Of a stretch of DNA of 64,000 nt, positions 1 to 6,631 are shown one piece after another. The stretch spans positions 124,001 to 188,000 of the forward strand of contig CAWBNY010000003.1 in assembly GCA_963790325.1 (NCBI GenBank). Direction: 5' to 3'. The notes below the pieces were generated by a model. The model was not told the origin of the DNA and made no database searches. It saw nothing but the letters and a program-made list of their open reading frames with translations. The stretch is from JAXDMK01 sp963790325. GTDB taxonomy: Bacteria; Actinomycetota; Acidimicrobiia; Acidimicrobiales; AC-14. Within the stretch, counting starts at the first letter, position 1; each line of letters opens with the position of its first letter. The translations under genes were made by a program, and so were the position numbers.

Positions 1-22
1 GCGGCAAGTAGCCGACCACGCA

Positions 23-61
23 CATCACAGGGACGGCCTCGAGCGGGCCGTCCCTGTGATG
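23..61. terminator. Perfect 16-bp inverted repeat (hairpin)
   Basis: Arms 23-38 and 46-61 are exact reverse complements (first arm begins CATCACAGGG) around a 7-base loop. There is no T-run after it, as is usual for actinobacterial hairpin terminators. It ends almost exactly where the readable part of the truncated methylase remnant begins, so it could also be the end of an inserted element. Which of the two it is cannot be decided here. Confidence 0.4.
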
Positions 62-65
62 CCGA

Positions 66-300
66 CGCGACGTCCTTGCCGCGGTGCGTGCTGGCCACAA
101 CGTGTTCGTCGCGCTCTACGGCCATCCGGGTGTCTTCGCCCATCCCGGACACGAAGTCATTCCCCAGGCACGAGCGGAGGGATATGTGGCGGAGATGCTT
201 CCCGCGGTTTCGGCCCTCGACTGTCTCTTTGCCGACCTTCAACTCGATCCTGCCGCCGACGGCTGCCAGTTGTGCGCGGCAACTCACTTCGTGTTCGGAC
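66..300 (+). pseudogene. Tetrapyrrole-methylase-fold (borosin-type) protein remnant
   Basis: About 75 codons read as the middle of a SAM-dependent tetrapyrrole-methylase-fold protein. The motif YGHPGVF is followed by PQARAEGY, MLPAVSA, DCLFADL and DGCQLCAATHF in the order and spacing seen in this superfamily, including peptide N-methyltransferases of the borosin type. The N-terminal GxGPG-containing part is missing: the frame starts right after the hairpin at 23-61. Family resemblance stops near position 300, although the frame stays open to 494. The piece is truncated at both ends and cannot encode a complete enzyme. The superfamily call is good; the borosin subtype is a guess from the resemblance and would need a search. 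Confidence 0.55.
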
Positions 301-539
301 CGTTGCAGGTCGCCTCGAGCGTGCCCCTCATCCCTCGTAAACCTCGAACCGAGCCTCGTCGCCTCCCATGTGACAACTTTCGCGACCACCCGGCGCTACT
401 CCTGCCATTCCAACAGGATTTCTTCAAGCCGCCCATCGGGCCAGGTCAGAGACCTGGACACTTACGCTCGGAGTGCATCCGATTCCCGAGATGACGAGCA
501 CCGAAGGCCCGCCACCCGCCTGTCACACCACGACAATGC

Positions 540-567
540 TTGACTCGATACACCGACCGGTTATTGT
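540..567 (+). promoter_or_regulatory. Possible promoter of the lipoprotein operon
   Basis: TTGACT at 540-545 and TATTGT at 562-567 are separated by 16 bases, 78 bases upstream of the ATG at 645. An inverted repeat AGTGGTG...CACCACT (583-605) lies just downstream in the predicted leader and could be an operator or leader hairpin. The remaining stretch from 300 to 644 shows no other gene that I can support. Confidence 0.35.
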
Positions 568-644
568 CGCAGTTCGAGGTTGTAGTGGTGGTCGACATAC
601 ACCACTCCCTTGCACTCGGCCTGCCGTGCAACCGGAGGAGTCTC

Positions 645-1979
645 ATGAGGATTCTGGCAACGCCTCTCCTGGCGGCACTCGTGGCAGTCGCCGGTTGCGG
701 CGGCGACGGCCCTGGCCAGCCCACCGCGGAAGTCACGTGTTCGCCGACCTCGACCGACCGGCCGGTGTGCCCGGCGGCCGGCGAGCCGGAAACGGCCAGC
801 TTCCTCGATCCGACCTCGGAGGCCATCGCTCCCGAGCGGATCCACCTGGCCCCGCACGTCTACGTCGCACCGTTCGCAGCTCTCGACGCGTCGCGGGGCA
901 GCATCCGGATCGGACCGGAGTCGAACGTGCAGGACAACGTGGCTGTGGTGGGCGGCGGTGCTCCGGATCAGGCGCGAGCGGGCGCCCTCGCCCGCCTCGG
1001 GCTGGACGAGGCCAGCGGCGTGGAAACAGGCGAGAGGGTCATCCTCGCCCATGGGTCGCGGGTGCTCGGCCCGGCCCGTCTGGGCGTGGGCGACGTCTTG
1101 CAGGTGGCTGGTGGGGAGGGTGGCACGACGTCCGACTCCGGGGTCTTCGTGAGCTTCGGAGCCGAGGTCGACGGCGCCGTCCTCGAGCGCGACAGCGGCC
1201 TGTCGGCCCTGGCGCGCGTCGGGCCCGGCGTGCGCCTGCCCAGCGGCTTCATCGTGCTGCCCGGAAAGAACGTCACCACCCAGGCCGAGGCCGAGGACGC
1301 CGGTCTCGGCAAGGTCCGGCCCATCGTGGCCGCCGATCGGGAGTTCAACGCCGGCGTCGTCGAGGTGAACGTGGGCCTGGCCCGGGAGTACACCCGGCTG
1401 TATCGCGACGACGCAACCCACGTCAGGGGCATCAACTACGACCCGGGCGGCAACGAGTTCGACCGGAGTCGCGACCTGCCGACGGTCGAATCGGACCTCT
1501 GCACCGGGCCCCAGGTGCGGGAGCCGCAGTTCGACAACCGCGTCATCGGCGACGCCTGCTTCGCTGACAGCCTGGCCCAGCTGCGCGACAAGATGGGCCG
1601 ATCGATCTCGATCCGGGCCGACGAGGGTGGCCCGTTCGGGATCGGGACGATCACCCGCATGGGTGGGGGCGTGATCTTCCATGCCCTCGAGGGCACCGAC
1701 CTGCGCACCGGCGACAACGTCACGTACGGCGTGGGGGTCATCGTGCACGGCGGCGGGCGACCCCAGGTCGATCCGACGACCGGCCTCGCCGCCCCCACCC
1801 TCATCGGCGACGAGGTCGTGCTGGCTGACGGGAGCATCGTCTTCCGCTCCTTCGTCCGCAACGGGGCACGCATCGGCACGAGGAGCGCGGTCGTGGGGAG
1901 CGAGCTGGCGCTGGGTCAGGTCATCCCCGACCGCGTCATCTATGCCAACGACGCCGTCTTCGGTCCTGTCGAGTGGTAA
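645..1979 (+). CDS. Lipoprotein with left-handed beta-helix, gamma-carbonic-anhydrase-like
   Basis: A 444-residue exported lipoprotein. The ATG at 645 follows GGAGGAG and starts a lipoprotein signal peptide ending VAGC with the acylated Cys at residue 18; longer upstream reading is possible but would bury this signal. The mature part shows the periodic hydrophobic pattern of hexapeptide-repeat left-handed beta-helix proteins, with segments such as GSRVLGPARLGVGD, ARVGPGVRLPSG and IGDEVVLADGS. Histidines in VILAHGSRV and GVIVHGGG are in contexts like the zinc ligands of gamma-class carbonic anhydrases. The second half has an insertion with two Cys (residues about 285-305), giving a length well above a simple gamma-CA. 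Catalytic activity is unproven; it may be a structural or transferase-like beta-helix. The next gene starts inside its stop codon region, so the two are probably cotranscribed. Confidence 0.75.
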   Translation: MRILATPLLAALVAVAGCGGDGPGQPTAEVTCSPTSTDRPVCPAAGEPETASFLDPTSEAIAPERIHLAPHVYVAPFAALDASRGSIRIGPESNVQDNVAVVGGGAPDQARAGALARLGLDEASGVETGERVILAHGSRVLGPARLGVGDVLQVAGGEGGTTSDSGVFVSFGAEVDGAVLERDSGLSALARVGPGVRLPSGFIVLPGKNVTTQAEAEDAGLGKVRPIVAADREFNAGVVEVNVGLAREYTRLYRDDATHVRGINYDPGGNEFDRSRDLPTVESDLCTGPQVREPQFDNRVIGDACFADSLAQLRDKMGRSISIRADEGGPFGIGTITRMGGGVIFHALEGTDLRTGDNVTYGVGVIVHGGGRPQVDPTTGLAAPTLIGDEVVLADGSIVFRSFVRNGARIGTRSAVVGSELALGQVIPDRVIYANDAVFGPVEW

Positions 1980-2494
1980 GGACGCGCCCGACCGCGGCTG
2001 CGGTCGCGTTTGCCGTTGCCGCCCCCTTGTTCGTCCTCGCCGTGGCCGCCTGCGAGACCGCCGGCGAGGTCACGCCGGACGCGTCGTTGGGCCGGCCGTC
2101 CGAGCTCCGGGTCTCCCTGCACACCGAGGAGGAGTCGACCGCCGGTGAGCTCGTGGCGTGGCGGACGTGGTGGGAGCTCACATGGGAGTCGGTACCGGGT
2201 GCGACGAGCTACGTGATCGAGACCGCCACCAGCGAGGGCGGCAGCAGCCGGCCACGAGCGCGCACCATCGAGCAGCCGGAATGGCGCATCGAAGTCGCCG
2301 CCGGCACCTCGGCGCCGGCGGCCGTCGAGCGCGACCGACAGGGGCAGCTGGCCTTCACCGCGGCCCAGCTCCTCGTCCGTGTCGTGGCCGCCGACGACGA
2401 TGGCCGGCGGTCGGCGCCGTCGCCGTGGTTCCCCGTCGGTGAGGTGCTACCCGAGGGCGTGCCAGTCCCCCAGCCGCTCCCGGGCCACCCTTGA
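1973..2494 (+). CDS. Small lipoprotein with fibronectin-III-like domain
   Basis: A 173-residue predicted lipoprotein. The GTG at 1973 overlaps the end of the preceding lipoprotein gene by 7 bases, implying translational coupling. Residues 1-27 form a long hydrophobic signal ending VAAC (Cys27). The mature part holds WTWWELTWESVPGATSYVIE, the typical W...W.V.GA..Y.IE pattern of one fibronectin type III beta-sandwich, with the later strand LLVRVVAADDDGRRSAPS completing the domain. No catalytic motif is visible. It probably sits on the outer face of the membrane together with the beta-helix lipoprotein, but its partner and ligand are unknown. Confidence 0.65.
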   Translation: MVRTRPTAAAVAFAVAAPLFVLAVAACETAGEVTPDASLGRPSELRVSLHTEEESTAGELVAWRTWWELTWESVPGATSYVIETATSEGGSSRPRARTIEQPEWRIEVAAGTSAPAAVERDRQGQLAFTAAQLLVRVVAADDDGRRSAPSPWFPVGEVLPEGVPVPQPLPGHP

Positions 2495-2773
2495 TTCAAG
2501 GGCGGTCTCGGGTCCCCCGATCGGCCATACGTCACGGCGGGCAGGGCGGCATGATCTGCGGAGCATGCTTCCGGGCGACAATCTTGCCGGTGGCGACGAA
2601 GCCGTTCCCCGACTGCCGTGGCCACCAGCCGGGTCCAGGTCACCGCCAGCGGGTGCCGTGCTCACACCGGTCAATGCGGCTCTTCGGAAATGAGCGGGGT
2701 CTGACCATCCCGGGCGCGTAGCAGGGGCTCTGCCAACTTGATGGTGTCGAAGCCGTCAAGGTCGGGAGAGCCC

Positions 2774-2896
2774 CTGTGGAGAGCCGAGGCCAACGGACAG
2801 TTCCGCGTCGTTGCCAACCACCGCCGGGTGTCGGAGAACCTCGAGCGGGTCATCGCCGCTCTGGACGTGATCGCGGAGGAGGGGCCGTATCCCTGA
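2774..2896 (+). pseudogene. Tail of a Tn554-type transposase (TnpA/TnpB-like)
   Basis: Forty codons read WRAEANGQFRVVANHRRVSE and NLERVIAALDVI before a TGA at 2894. This charged helical tail, placed directly before a DUF6262/TnpC-like reading frame, resembles the C-terminus of the second recombinase of Tn554-type elements. The catalytic part is absent. The identification depends mainly on its position next to the TnpC remnant. Confidence 0.35.
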
Positions 2897-2909
2897 GCCG
2901 CCGACGCTT

Positions 2910-3290
2910 TTGGTGGCCGCTGCCCGCCGGCGCAGCGATCACGCCCGCCGGCGCGTTCGCGACGCCATCCGACGCCTCGACCGGGCCGGCGAGGACGTGA
3001 GCTTCAGCGCTGTGGCCAAGGCGGCGGAGGTATCGCGGTCGTGGCTCTACCGGGCGCCGGAGCTGCGAGCCGAGATCGAGCGCCTGCGGGGCGCCAGGCC
3101 ACCGTCACCCATGCGGCTCCCGAGGTGCCCAACGGAGCTCGGTCGAGTCCTACCAGCGCCGGATCGAAGCGCTCCTTGACGCCAACGCCGTCCTGCGGGA
3201 GGACAACCGCCGGCTCAACGACCGCCTCGCCACGGTGCTCGGCGAAGAACGCGACCCCCGTCGAGGACATGTCGCCGACACCGAAGTCCC
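2910..3290 (+). pseudogene. tnpC: Tn554-type TnpC (DUF6262) pseudogene, two frameshifts
   Basis: Three consecutive reading frames together give a recognisable DUF6262 protein. Frame one (from TTG 2910) has ARRRSDHARRRVRDAIRRLD and AAEVSRSWLYRAPELRAEIE, the N-terminal helix-turn-helix of TnpC proteins. A second frame continues from about 3090. A third, from 3148, carries SYQRRIEALLDANAVLREDN, the coiled-coil tail with leucine periodicity. At least two frameshifts separate them, so the gene is dead. TnpC proteins assist the paired TnpA/TnpB tyrosine recombinases of Tn554-type transposons, for which only a short tail remains upstream. Confidence 0.6.
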
Positions 3291-3323
3291 TGGTCCCGAC
3301 ACTTCCCGGCCCCGCCGCTCCAG

Positions 3324-3446
3324 ATATGCACCAACACCCGCATCGAGGTGCTGGAGCGCATGGCGTACGGGTTCGCCTCGAGAGCCAACTACCGGGCCCG
3401 GGTATTGCTGTTCTGCTCGGGTCACCCGCCGGCGCTGGCGAGCTGA
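3324..3446 (+). pseudogene. ISL3-like transposase C-terminal fragment
   Basis: Forty codons read TNTRIEVLERMAYGFASRAN followed by YRARVLLFC, matching the conserved end of ISL3-family transposases (N-T-K-x-R...AYGF-x(4)-N-x-R-x-R-x-L). No DDE catalytic residues are present upstream in frame. It sits inside the decayed mobile-element stretch, about 50 bases before an ISL3-like terminal repeat. Confidence 0.5.
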
Positions 3447-3542
3447 TGCCGGGATCGTCGATGATGGCCGTCAAACCAGTCAGGACGTCCGATCACCCGG
3501 TTTCGCGAAGAACCCGAAAGGACTGGCTGGGCCGACCACCGC

Positions 3543-3911
3543 TCATGCCGCGGCGTCAATGCGCCCGGCCGCCCGATGGAGGTACGCGGCAGCCAGAATC
3601 GATGCCACCAGGGCTGCGGCGACGATGATGGCGATGACAGCTCGGTGCACGCCGGTGTCTGTGCCGACTCACAACCCGGCAACGATGTCTCCTCCAGGCG
3701 TGAGGTCGCAGGAGATGCGGTTCGTCGCCGGCGCGAGGGCGAGGCCGAAGCCGATCGCACCGACGAGACCGCCGAGCCCGACTGTCGGAACATGGAGGCA
3801 GCGCCAATCGCGCGGCCGAGCGGCAACAGGAGGGAAACGCGGCAAGTGCGTCCGAGTGGCGACTTCCGGCACGCGCGTTATGAGCGCCCGCCGGGCCGGA
3901 TAGGGGGCCAC
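3543..3911 (-). pseudogene. Small membrane protein gene with in-frame stop
   Basis: On the minus strand an 80-codon frame starting at 3911 encodes a hydrophobic segment GLVGAIGFGLALAPATN and a short CDLTPGG loop, then meets TGA at 3669-3671. In the same frame it continues GTDTGVHRAVIAIIVAAALV and ILAAAYLHR, a second membrane segment, to a TGA at 3543-3545. Read through, it would be a roughly 122-residue protein with two membrane helices. No family could be named. The internal stop makes it most likely inactive, though two separate small proteins cannot be excluded. Confidence 0.4.
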
Positions 3912-3923
3912 GAAGAGCCGGCG

Positions 3924-4292
3924 TCAGAAGGGTGTAGGTGCCGGGCCCGGCGCGGGAGTCACCCGGTGGACGACCAAGACGCCCTGGTGCTGCCGAGCAC
4001 CCCGCGTGGTGAGGAATCCCTCGAGGCTGGCGTTGCCCCCGGCGACCGCCGGAAGGGCCAGTGCCGCCTGCCGGCTGGCGGGCACGATCCGGTACCGGTA
4101 CACCGCCGCGATGCAGACGTCGACCTCTACCGGGCAGGGCCGGCCGACGTAGTCGTAGTGGTTTCCGTGAGCTTCCACCGCCCCGACCCATGTGCCGACC
4201 TGCCTGGTCTCGGCCGAGGCGGGTGACATGGCACCGGCCAGCAGGCCCGCCGCCAGCACCAGTCCTGCGAGCAGCCTCAAGCATCGTCTCAT
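3924..4292 (-). CDS. Secreted protein of unknown function
   Basis: A 122-residue protein. The start at 4292 is preferred because GGGGAGA precedes it and the next residues form a clean signal peptide (MRRCLRLL, hydrophobic core, cleavage after SPASA). The mature part of about 95 residues has two Cys about eight apart (PCPVEVDVCIAA), likely a disulfide, and a basic YRYRIVP stretch. The C-terminus is proline-rich (TPAPGPAPTP). No known family was recognised. It stands alone between a broken membrane gene and an integrase remnant, so it is probably cargo of an older mobile element. Confidence 0.55.
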   Translation of the reverse strand: MRRCLRLLAGLVLAAGLLAGAMSPASAETRQVGTWVGAVEAHGNHYDYVGRPCPVEVDVCIAAVYRYRIVPASRQAALALPAVAGGNASLEGFLTTRGARQHQGVLVVHRVTPAPGPAPTPF

Positions 4293-4589
4293 TGGTTCTC
4301 CCCGGTCCGCAGTCACCGACGACCTCTTGTTATCTGTGGATGCCCGATCTCCGGCTCGTTTACACGGTCTGGTCGTTTGCCGGGGAGCAGAAGAAGCTGT
4401 CGAACCGAACGCGCGTTCCGTGCTGGAGGCCGATCGGGCACGCCCATAACGCCCACGTCACCGGGCACGCCGGGAGCGCAAACGCGCCGCTTCCGGACGG
4501 TTGCAGTCGCGACCGAGCGCACGCGCGCGTCTCCCCAAAACGCCCAGGCGGGTACGCCCCCTACCGGGTTCACGCCGAGCGAAGAAGTC

Positions 4590-4860
4590 AGGCCGGTTGC
4601 GACCGCAATGCCGGCCAATACGTGGTCGACGGCGTTTCGGGTCTCGTCGTCGCTGTCTGGCCAGAGGTGGCCGTAGGTGTCGAGAGTCTCCATGGCGGAC
4701 TGGTGGCCGAGGCGGCGCTTGACGGCCTTCACCGAGCATCCCTTGGCGATCAGGAGGGAGGCGTAGCAGTGGCGGGGTCGTGGAACGTCGCCCACGCGGG
4801 CAGGCTGGCCTGCTCGCGGGCACGGTGCCACATCTCGCCGGCGGTGTTGCGAGGCAATTC
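4590..4860 (-). pseudogene. Tyrosine integrase C-terminal remnant
   Basis: The minus strand from 4860 encodes RNTAGEMWHRAREQASLPAW, then after a frameshift YASLLIAKGCSVKAVKRRLG, HQSAMETLDTYGHLWPDSDD and ETRNAVDHVLAG. These are the last about 90 residues of a phage-type tyrosine recombinase. They are clearly related to, but not identical with, the integrase at 8697-9781. The catalytic tyrosine codon is present (4673-4675, in TYGHLWP). The HxxR segment is destroyed by the frameshift (HDPATA in place of HDLRHF). The N-terminal two-thirds are missing, and the fragment abuts the att copy at 4862. The stretch 4293-4589 holds only its out-of-register continuation and no other gene I can support. Confidence 0.7.
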
Positions 4861-4861
4861 T

Positions 4862-4908
4862 GACTGTTCACGTAGAGTGGTAAATGGTGAGCCGGCCTGT
4901 AGGCGGGA
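4862..4908. repeat. Distal att site: copy of rnpB 3' end
   Basis: These 47 bases match 9916-9961 over 46 positions with one extra A (TAAATGG versus TAATGG). They include 22 bases of the rnpB 3' end (GTGAGCCGGCCTGTAGGCGG and two more) plus 25 bases of its downstream flank. The matching copy is the real rnpB end, so this is the far att site of an island that integrated into rnpB. Confidence 0.8.
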
Positions 4909-4961
4909 CACAGCTCCAAATAGGCTCTGACCTGCGGTTATGCACCCTAGCGGACCCCTCC

Positions 4962-4983
4962 AGTCCTCAGCTAGTCCTCAGCT
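4962..4983. repeat. Tandem AGTCCTCAGCT repeats, candidate integrase arm site
   Basis: AGTCCTCAGCT occurs twice head to tail (4962-4972 and 4973-4983), 54 bases inside the left att copy. The same core AGTCCTCA recurs as an inverted pair inside the right end at 9826-9846. Short repeats flanking both att cores are what arm-type binding sites of tyrosine integrases look like. Binding is inferred only. Confidence 0.4.
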
Positions 4984-5040
4984 CGAAGAAGATCTGCCGG
5001 GATATGGGGGTTGCTGGCGGTCGTCCTCGGCGCTTGGCGG

Positions 5041-5319
5041 TCAGCTCGCCTGGAGGTAGGCCCGGAGCGCTTCGCGTATCAAGTCCGAGTTCGTGCGCCC
5101 CTCCCGGCGAGCTCGATCGTGAAGCGCCTGGCTGAGCTCCGGGTCGAGACGCACCGACTCCACCGCCGCAGCCGACGAGCCCATCGGCGGCCGCCCTCCT
5201 CGGCGACGGAGGATCTCCTCGACGTCGAAGCCCTCCTCCGCCTGTGCCGTGAGCTTCTCGAGAAGCTCCTCGGTGATCGGCTCGCCGCTACGGGTCTTTC
5301 CAAGGTCCTCGGTCATCAT
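5041..5319 (-). CDS. Ribbon-helix-helix (CopG-like) antitoxin
   Basis: A 92-residue antitoxin. Residues 1-45 (ITEELLEKLTAQAEEGFDVE, LRRRGGRPPMGS) are the toxin-binding, linker-like half. Residues about 50-92 (VESVRLDPELSQALHDRARR, TNSDLIREALRAYL) form a ribbon-helix-helix DNA-binding fold. Two adjacent ATGs (5319 and 5316) follow GGAGG; the second has the better 6-base spacing. The first overlaps the toxin stop codon by one base, so this is a toxin-first operon. The antitoxin is intact while its toxin has a nonsense codon. It should repress its own promoter upstream of the toxin. Confidence 0.8.
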   Translation of the reverse strand: MMTEDLGKTRSGEPITEELLEKLTAQAEEGFDVEEILRRRGGRPPMGSSAAAVESVRLDPELSQALHDRARREGRTNSDLIREALRAYLQAS

Positions 5320-5588
5320 CAGCCTCCGGGCAACAGCGGTCGATACTTCGCTCGCATCGGCATGGCGTGGATCACCAGCTCCGTCTTGTCCTCGCTCCTC
5401 ATCAGGTCGATGACTTCGAGCAGCATGCCGCTCCGGCTCGGTCCGAGGTAGAGACGCAGGTCGTCGTCCAGATCCTCGATCGCCATGGCGTTTCGCACGG
5501 CGTGTTCGATGTCCTCGATGAGGACTCAGTGCTTGAGCGCAGAGAGGCGCACATCGACATCGAGCAATCGTACTACGAAACCGATCTA
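5319..5588 (-). pseudogene. Toxin gene partnered with RHH antitoxin, nonsense mutated
   Basis: On the minus strand the open frame reads VDVRLSALKH, a TGA at 5526-5528, then LIEDIEHAVRNAM, LYLGPSRSGMLLEVI and LVIHAMPMRAKYRPLLPGG. The second part is the conserved core (GP-x-R-x-G-x-LLEV, HAM-x-x-R-x-KY) of small toxins that sit upstream of this antitoxin family; these are often listed as BrnT-like or simply toxin. The stop removes the first strand and helix, and no ATG or GTG would restore them. Restart at the internal ATG (MAIEDLDDD) would give a 59-residue fragment. I call it a dead toxin with a surviving antitoxin. Confidence 0.6.
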
Positions 5589-5740
5589 CATGACCGACGC
5601 CACTGCGGGATGGGTGGGAGTGGGTCACTCCGGCCGGCCTCGCTCTGGGGCGAGCACATCACGGGGAGGAGTAGGCCGCAGCTGCTCGGCGGGGTCGGGT
5701 CGCCAGCCTGACGGGACGACGAATACCACCCGGCGGTAGC

Positions 5741-6013
5741 ATGTCTGGTATGGCACGGGAGAAGGCGACGATTACGCTCGACAGGGACAAGGTCGAGGAG
5801 GCCCGCCTCCTCATCGGTGGGCAGACCATGTCGGAGGTGATCGACGTGGCCCTTGACCGCCTGATTCGCACCGAGCGCCTCCGGCGCGACGTCGAGGCCT
5901 ACACGCGCCAACCGCAGGACCGGGCCGAGCTCGGTATCGCCGACCTCGCGGTCACCTTCGATCTCGACGATGACGAGGTCGACTACGACGCGCTCTACGG
6001 AGGTTCGCCGTGA
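5741..6013 (+). CDS. MazE-like / RHH antitoxin
   Basis: A 90-residue antitoxin. The N-terminal MAREKATITLDRDKVEEARL and LIGGQTMSEVIDVALDRLIR form a ribbon-helix-helix DNA-binding domain of the kind that pairs with MazF or VapC toxins. The acidic C-terminus (FDLDDDEVDYDALYGG) is the likely toxin-wrapping tail. ATG at 5741 and 5750 are both possible; neither has a strong ribosome site. Its stop overlaps the GTG of the next gene by four bases (GTGA), so antitoxin and toxin are translationally coupled. Confidence 0.8.
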   Translation: MSGMAREKATITLDRDKVEEARLLIGGQTMSEVIDVALDRLIRTERLRRDVEAYTRQPQDRAELGIADLAVTFDLDDDEVDYDALYGGSP

Positions 6014-6339
6014 CGGTACCCGCTGCCCGCCGGGGCGAGGTGTGGTTCGCCGAGGTGCCAGGCGACAAGCGTCGGCCGGTGTTGGTCCTCACCCGCGACC
6101 CGATGGGACGCATCCTTCACTCGGTGATCTGTGCGCCGATCACGTCAACCATCAGGGATCTGGCCACCGAGGTGCCGGTCGGCCAAGAAGCGGGCCTGGC
6201 CGCCGAGTCGGTGGCCAACTTCGACAACACGTTCCTGCTGGCCCGCACGCGCCTCCTCCGGCGCCTGGGGCGAGCGAGTGACGACACCATGCACGCGGCG
6301 TGCCGGGCCCTCACCATCGCCGCCGGGTGCGACGCCTGA
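6010..6339 (+). CDS. mazF: MazF/PemK-type endoribonuclease toxin
   Basis: A 109-residue toxin of the MazF/PemK family, ribonucleases that cut single-stranded RNA at short motifs. The hallmark RRGEVWFAEVPGDKRRPVLVLT is the first beta-hairpin with the loop that binds RNA, and SVICAPITSTIRDLATEVP supplies the conserved catalytic Thr region. ANFDNTFLLARTRLLRRLG is the dimer-interface helix segment. Length is typical for the family. It overlaps its antitoxin by four bases. Nothing visible is broken, so this pair may still be functional. Confidence 0.85.
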   Translation: MTVPAARRGEVWFAEVPGDKRRPVLVLTRDPMGRILHSVICAPITSTIRDLATEVPVGQEAGLAAESVANFDNTFLLARTRLLRRLGRASDDTMHAACRALTIAAGCDA

Positions 6340-6412
6340 ACCGCCACGAGGAGGCGCCCGCCACCTGGCGAGCGGGCAGCGCGCGCCTCGGTGTTCCTAC
6401 ACTGGAGGAGCG

Positions 6413-6631
6413 ATGACGAAGCTCACACTCGAAGTCGATGACGGAGTTGCAGCGCGCGTGGCGGAGGCGGCGGCGGAACTGGGCGTCGCTCCCGAGACCC
6501 TGGCCGCGGAGGTGCTCGCCGAGCGGTTCTCGCGGCCGCGCACCCTCGGCTTCGTCAGCCTCGGCCGTTCCACGAACGGGCGGCGGGCTGCCGAGGATGA
6601 ACACATGCTGGCCGAGGGATTCGGTCGCTGA
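6413..6631 (+). CDS. VapB-like antitoxin
   Basis: A 72-residue protein starting at ATG 6413 after GGAGGAG (6404-6410). TKLTLEVDDGVAARVAEAAA is a ribbon-helix-helix or related N-terminal strand-helix. GVAPETLAAEVLAERF completes the DNA-binding unit, and the C-terminal RSTNGRRAAEDEHMLAEGFG is the flexible toxin-binding tail. It directly precedes, and overlaps by four bases, a PIN-domain gene, so it is a VapBC-type pair. Confidence 0.75.
   Translation: MTKLTLEVDDGVAARVAEAAAELGVAPETLAAEVLAERFSRPRTLGFVSLGRSTNGRRAAEDEHMLAEGFGR

Larger units (their letters stand above)
2678..3524 (+). mobile_element. Composite of decayed transposon remnants
   Basis: This gene-poor stretch holds several broken mobile-element pieces. 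An ISL3-like end GGCTCTTCGGAAAT starts at 2678. A related inverted end reads GGTTCTTCGCGAAACC on the minus strand (3499-3514). A 10-bp perfect inverted repeat CAGGGGCTCT/AGAGCCCCTG lies at 2722-2731 and 2767-2776. Between them are frameshifted pieces of a Tn554-type transposase set and an ISL3-like transposase tail, described separately. Nothing intact enough to move remains. The region 2495-2677 shows no recognisable gene. The assignment of the terminal repeats to the ISL3 family is from memory of family ends and is tentative. Confidence 0.45.

Noticed and set aside
4862..4908. tRNA 3' end as island attachment site
   Set aside because: The duplicated core has no T-loop or acceptor stem; it matches the RNase P RNA 3' end instead.
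5526..5528. TGA in the toxin read as selenocysteine
   Set aside because: Toxins of this family have no Cys or Sec at this place, and no SECIS-like hairpin follows the codon. A nonsense mutation is simpler. The same applies to TGA 3669-3671.
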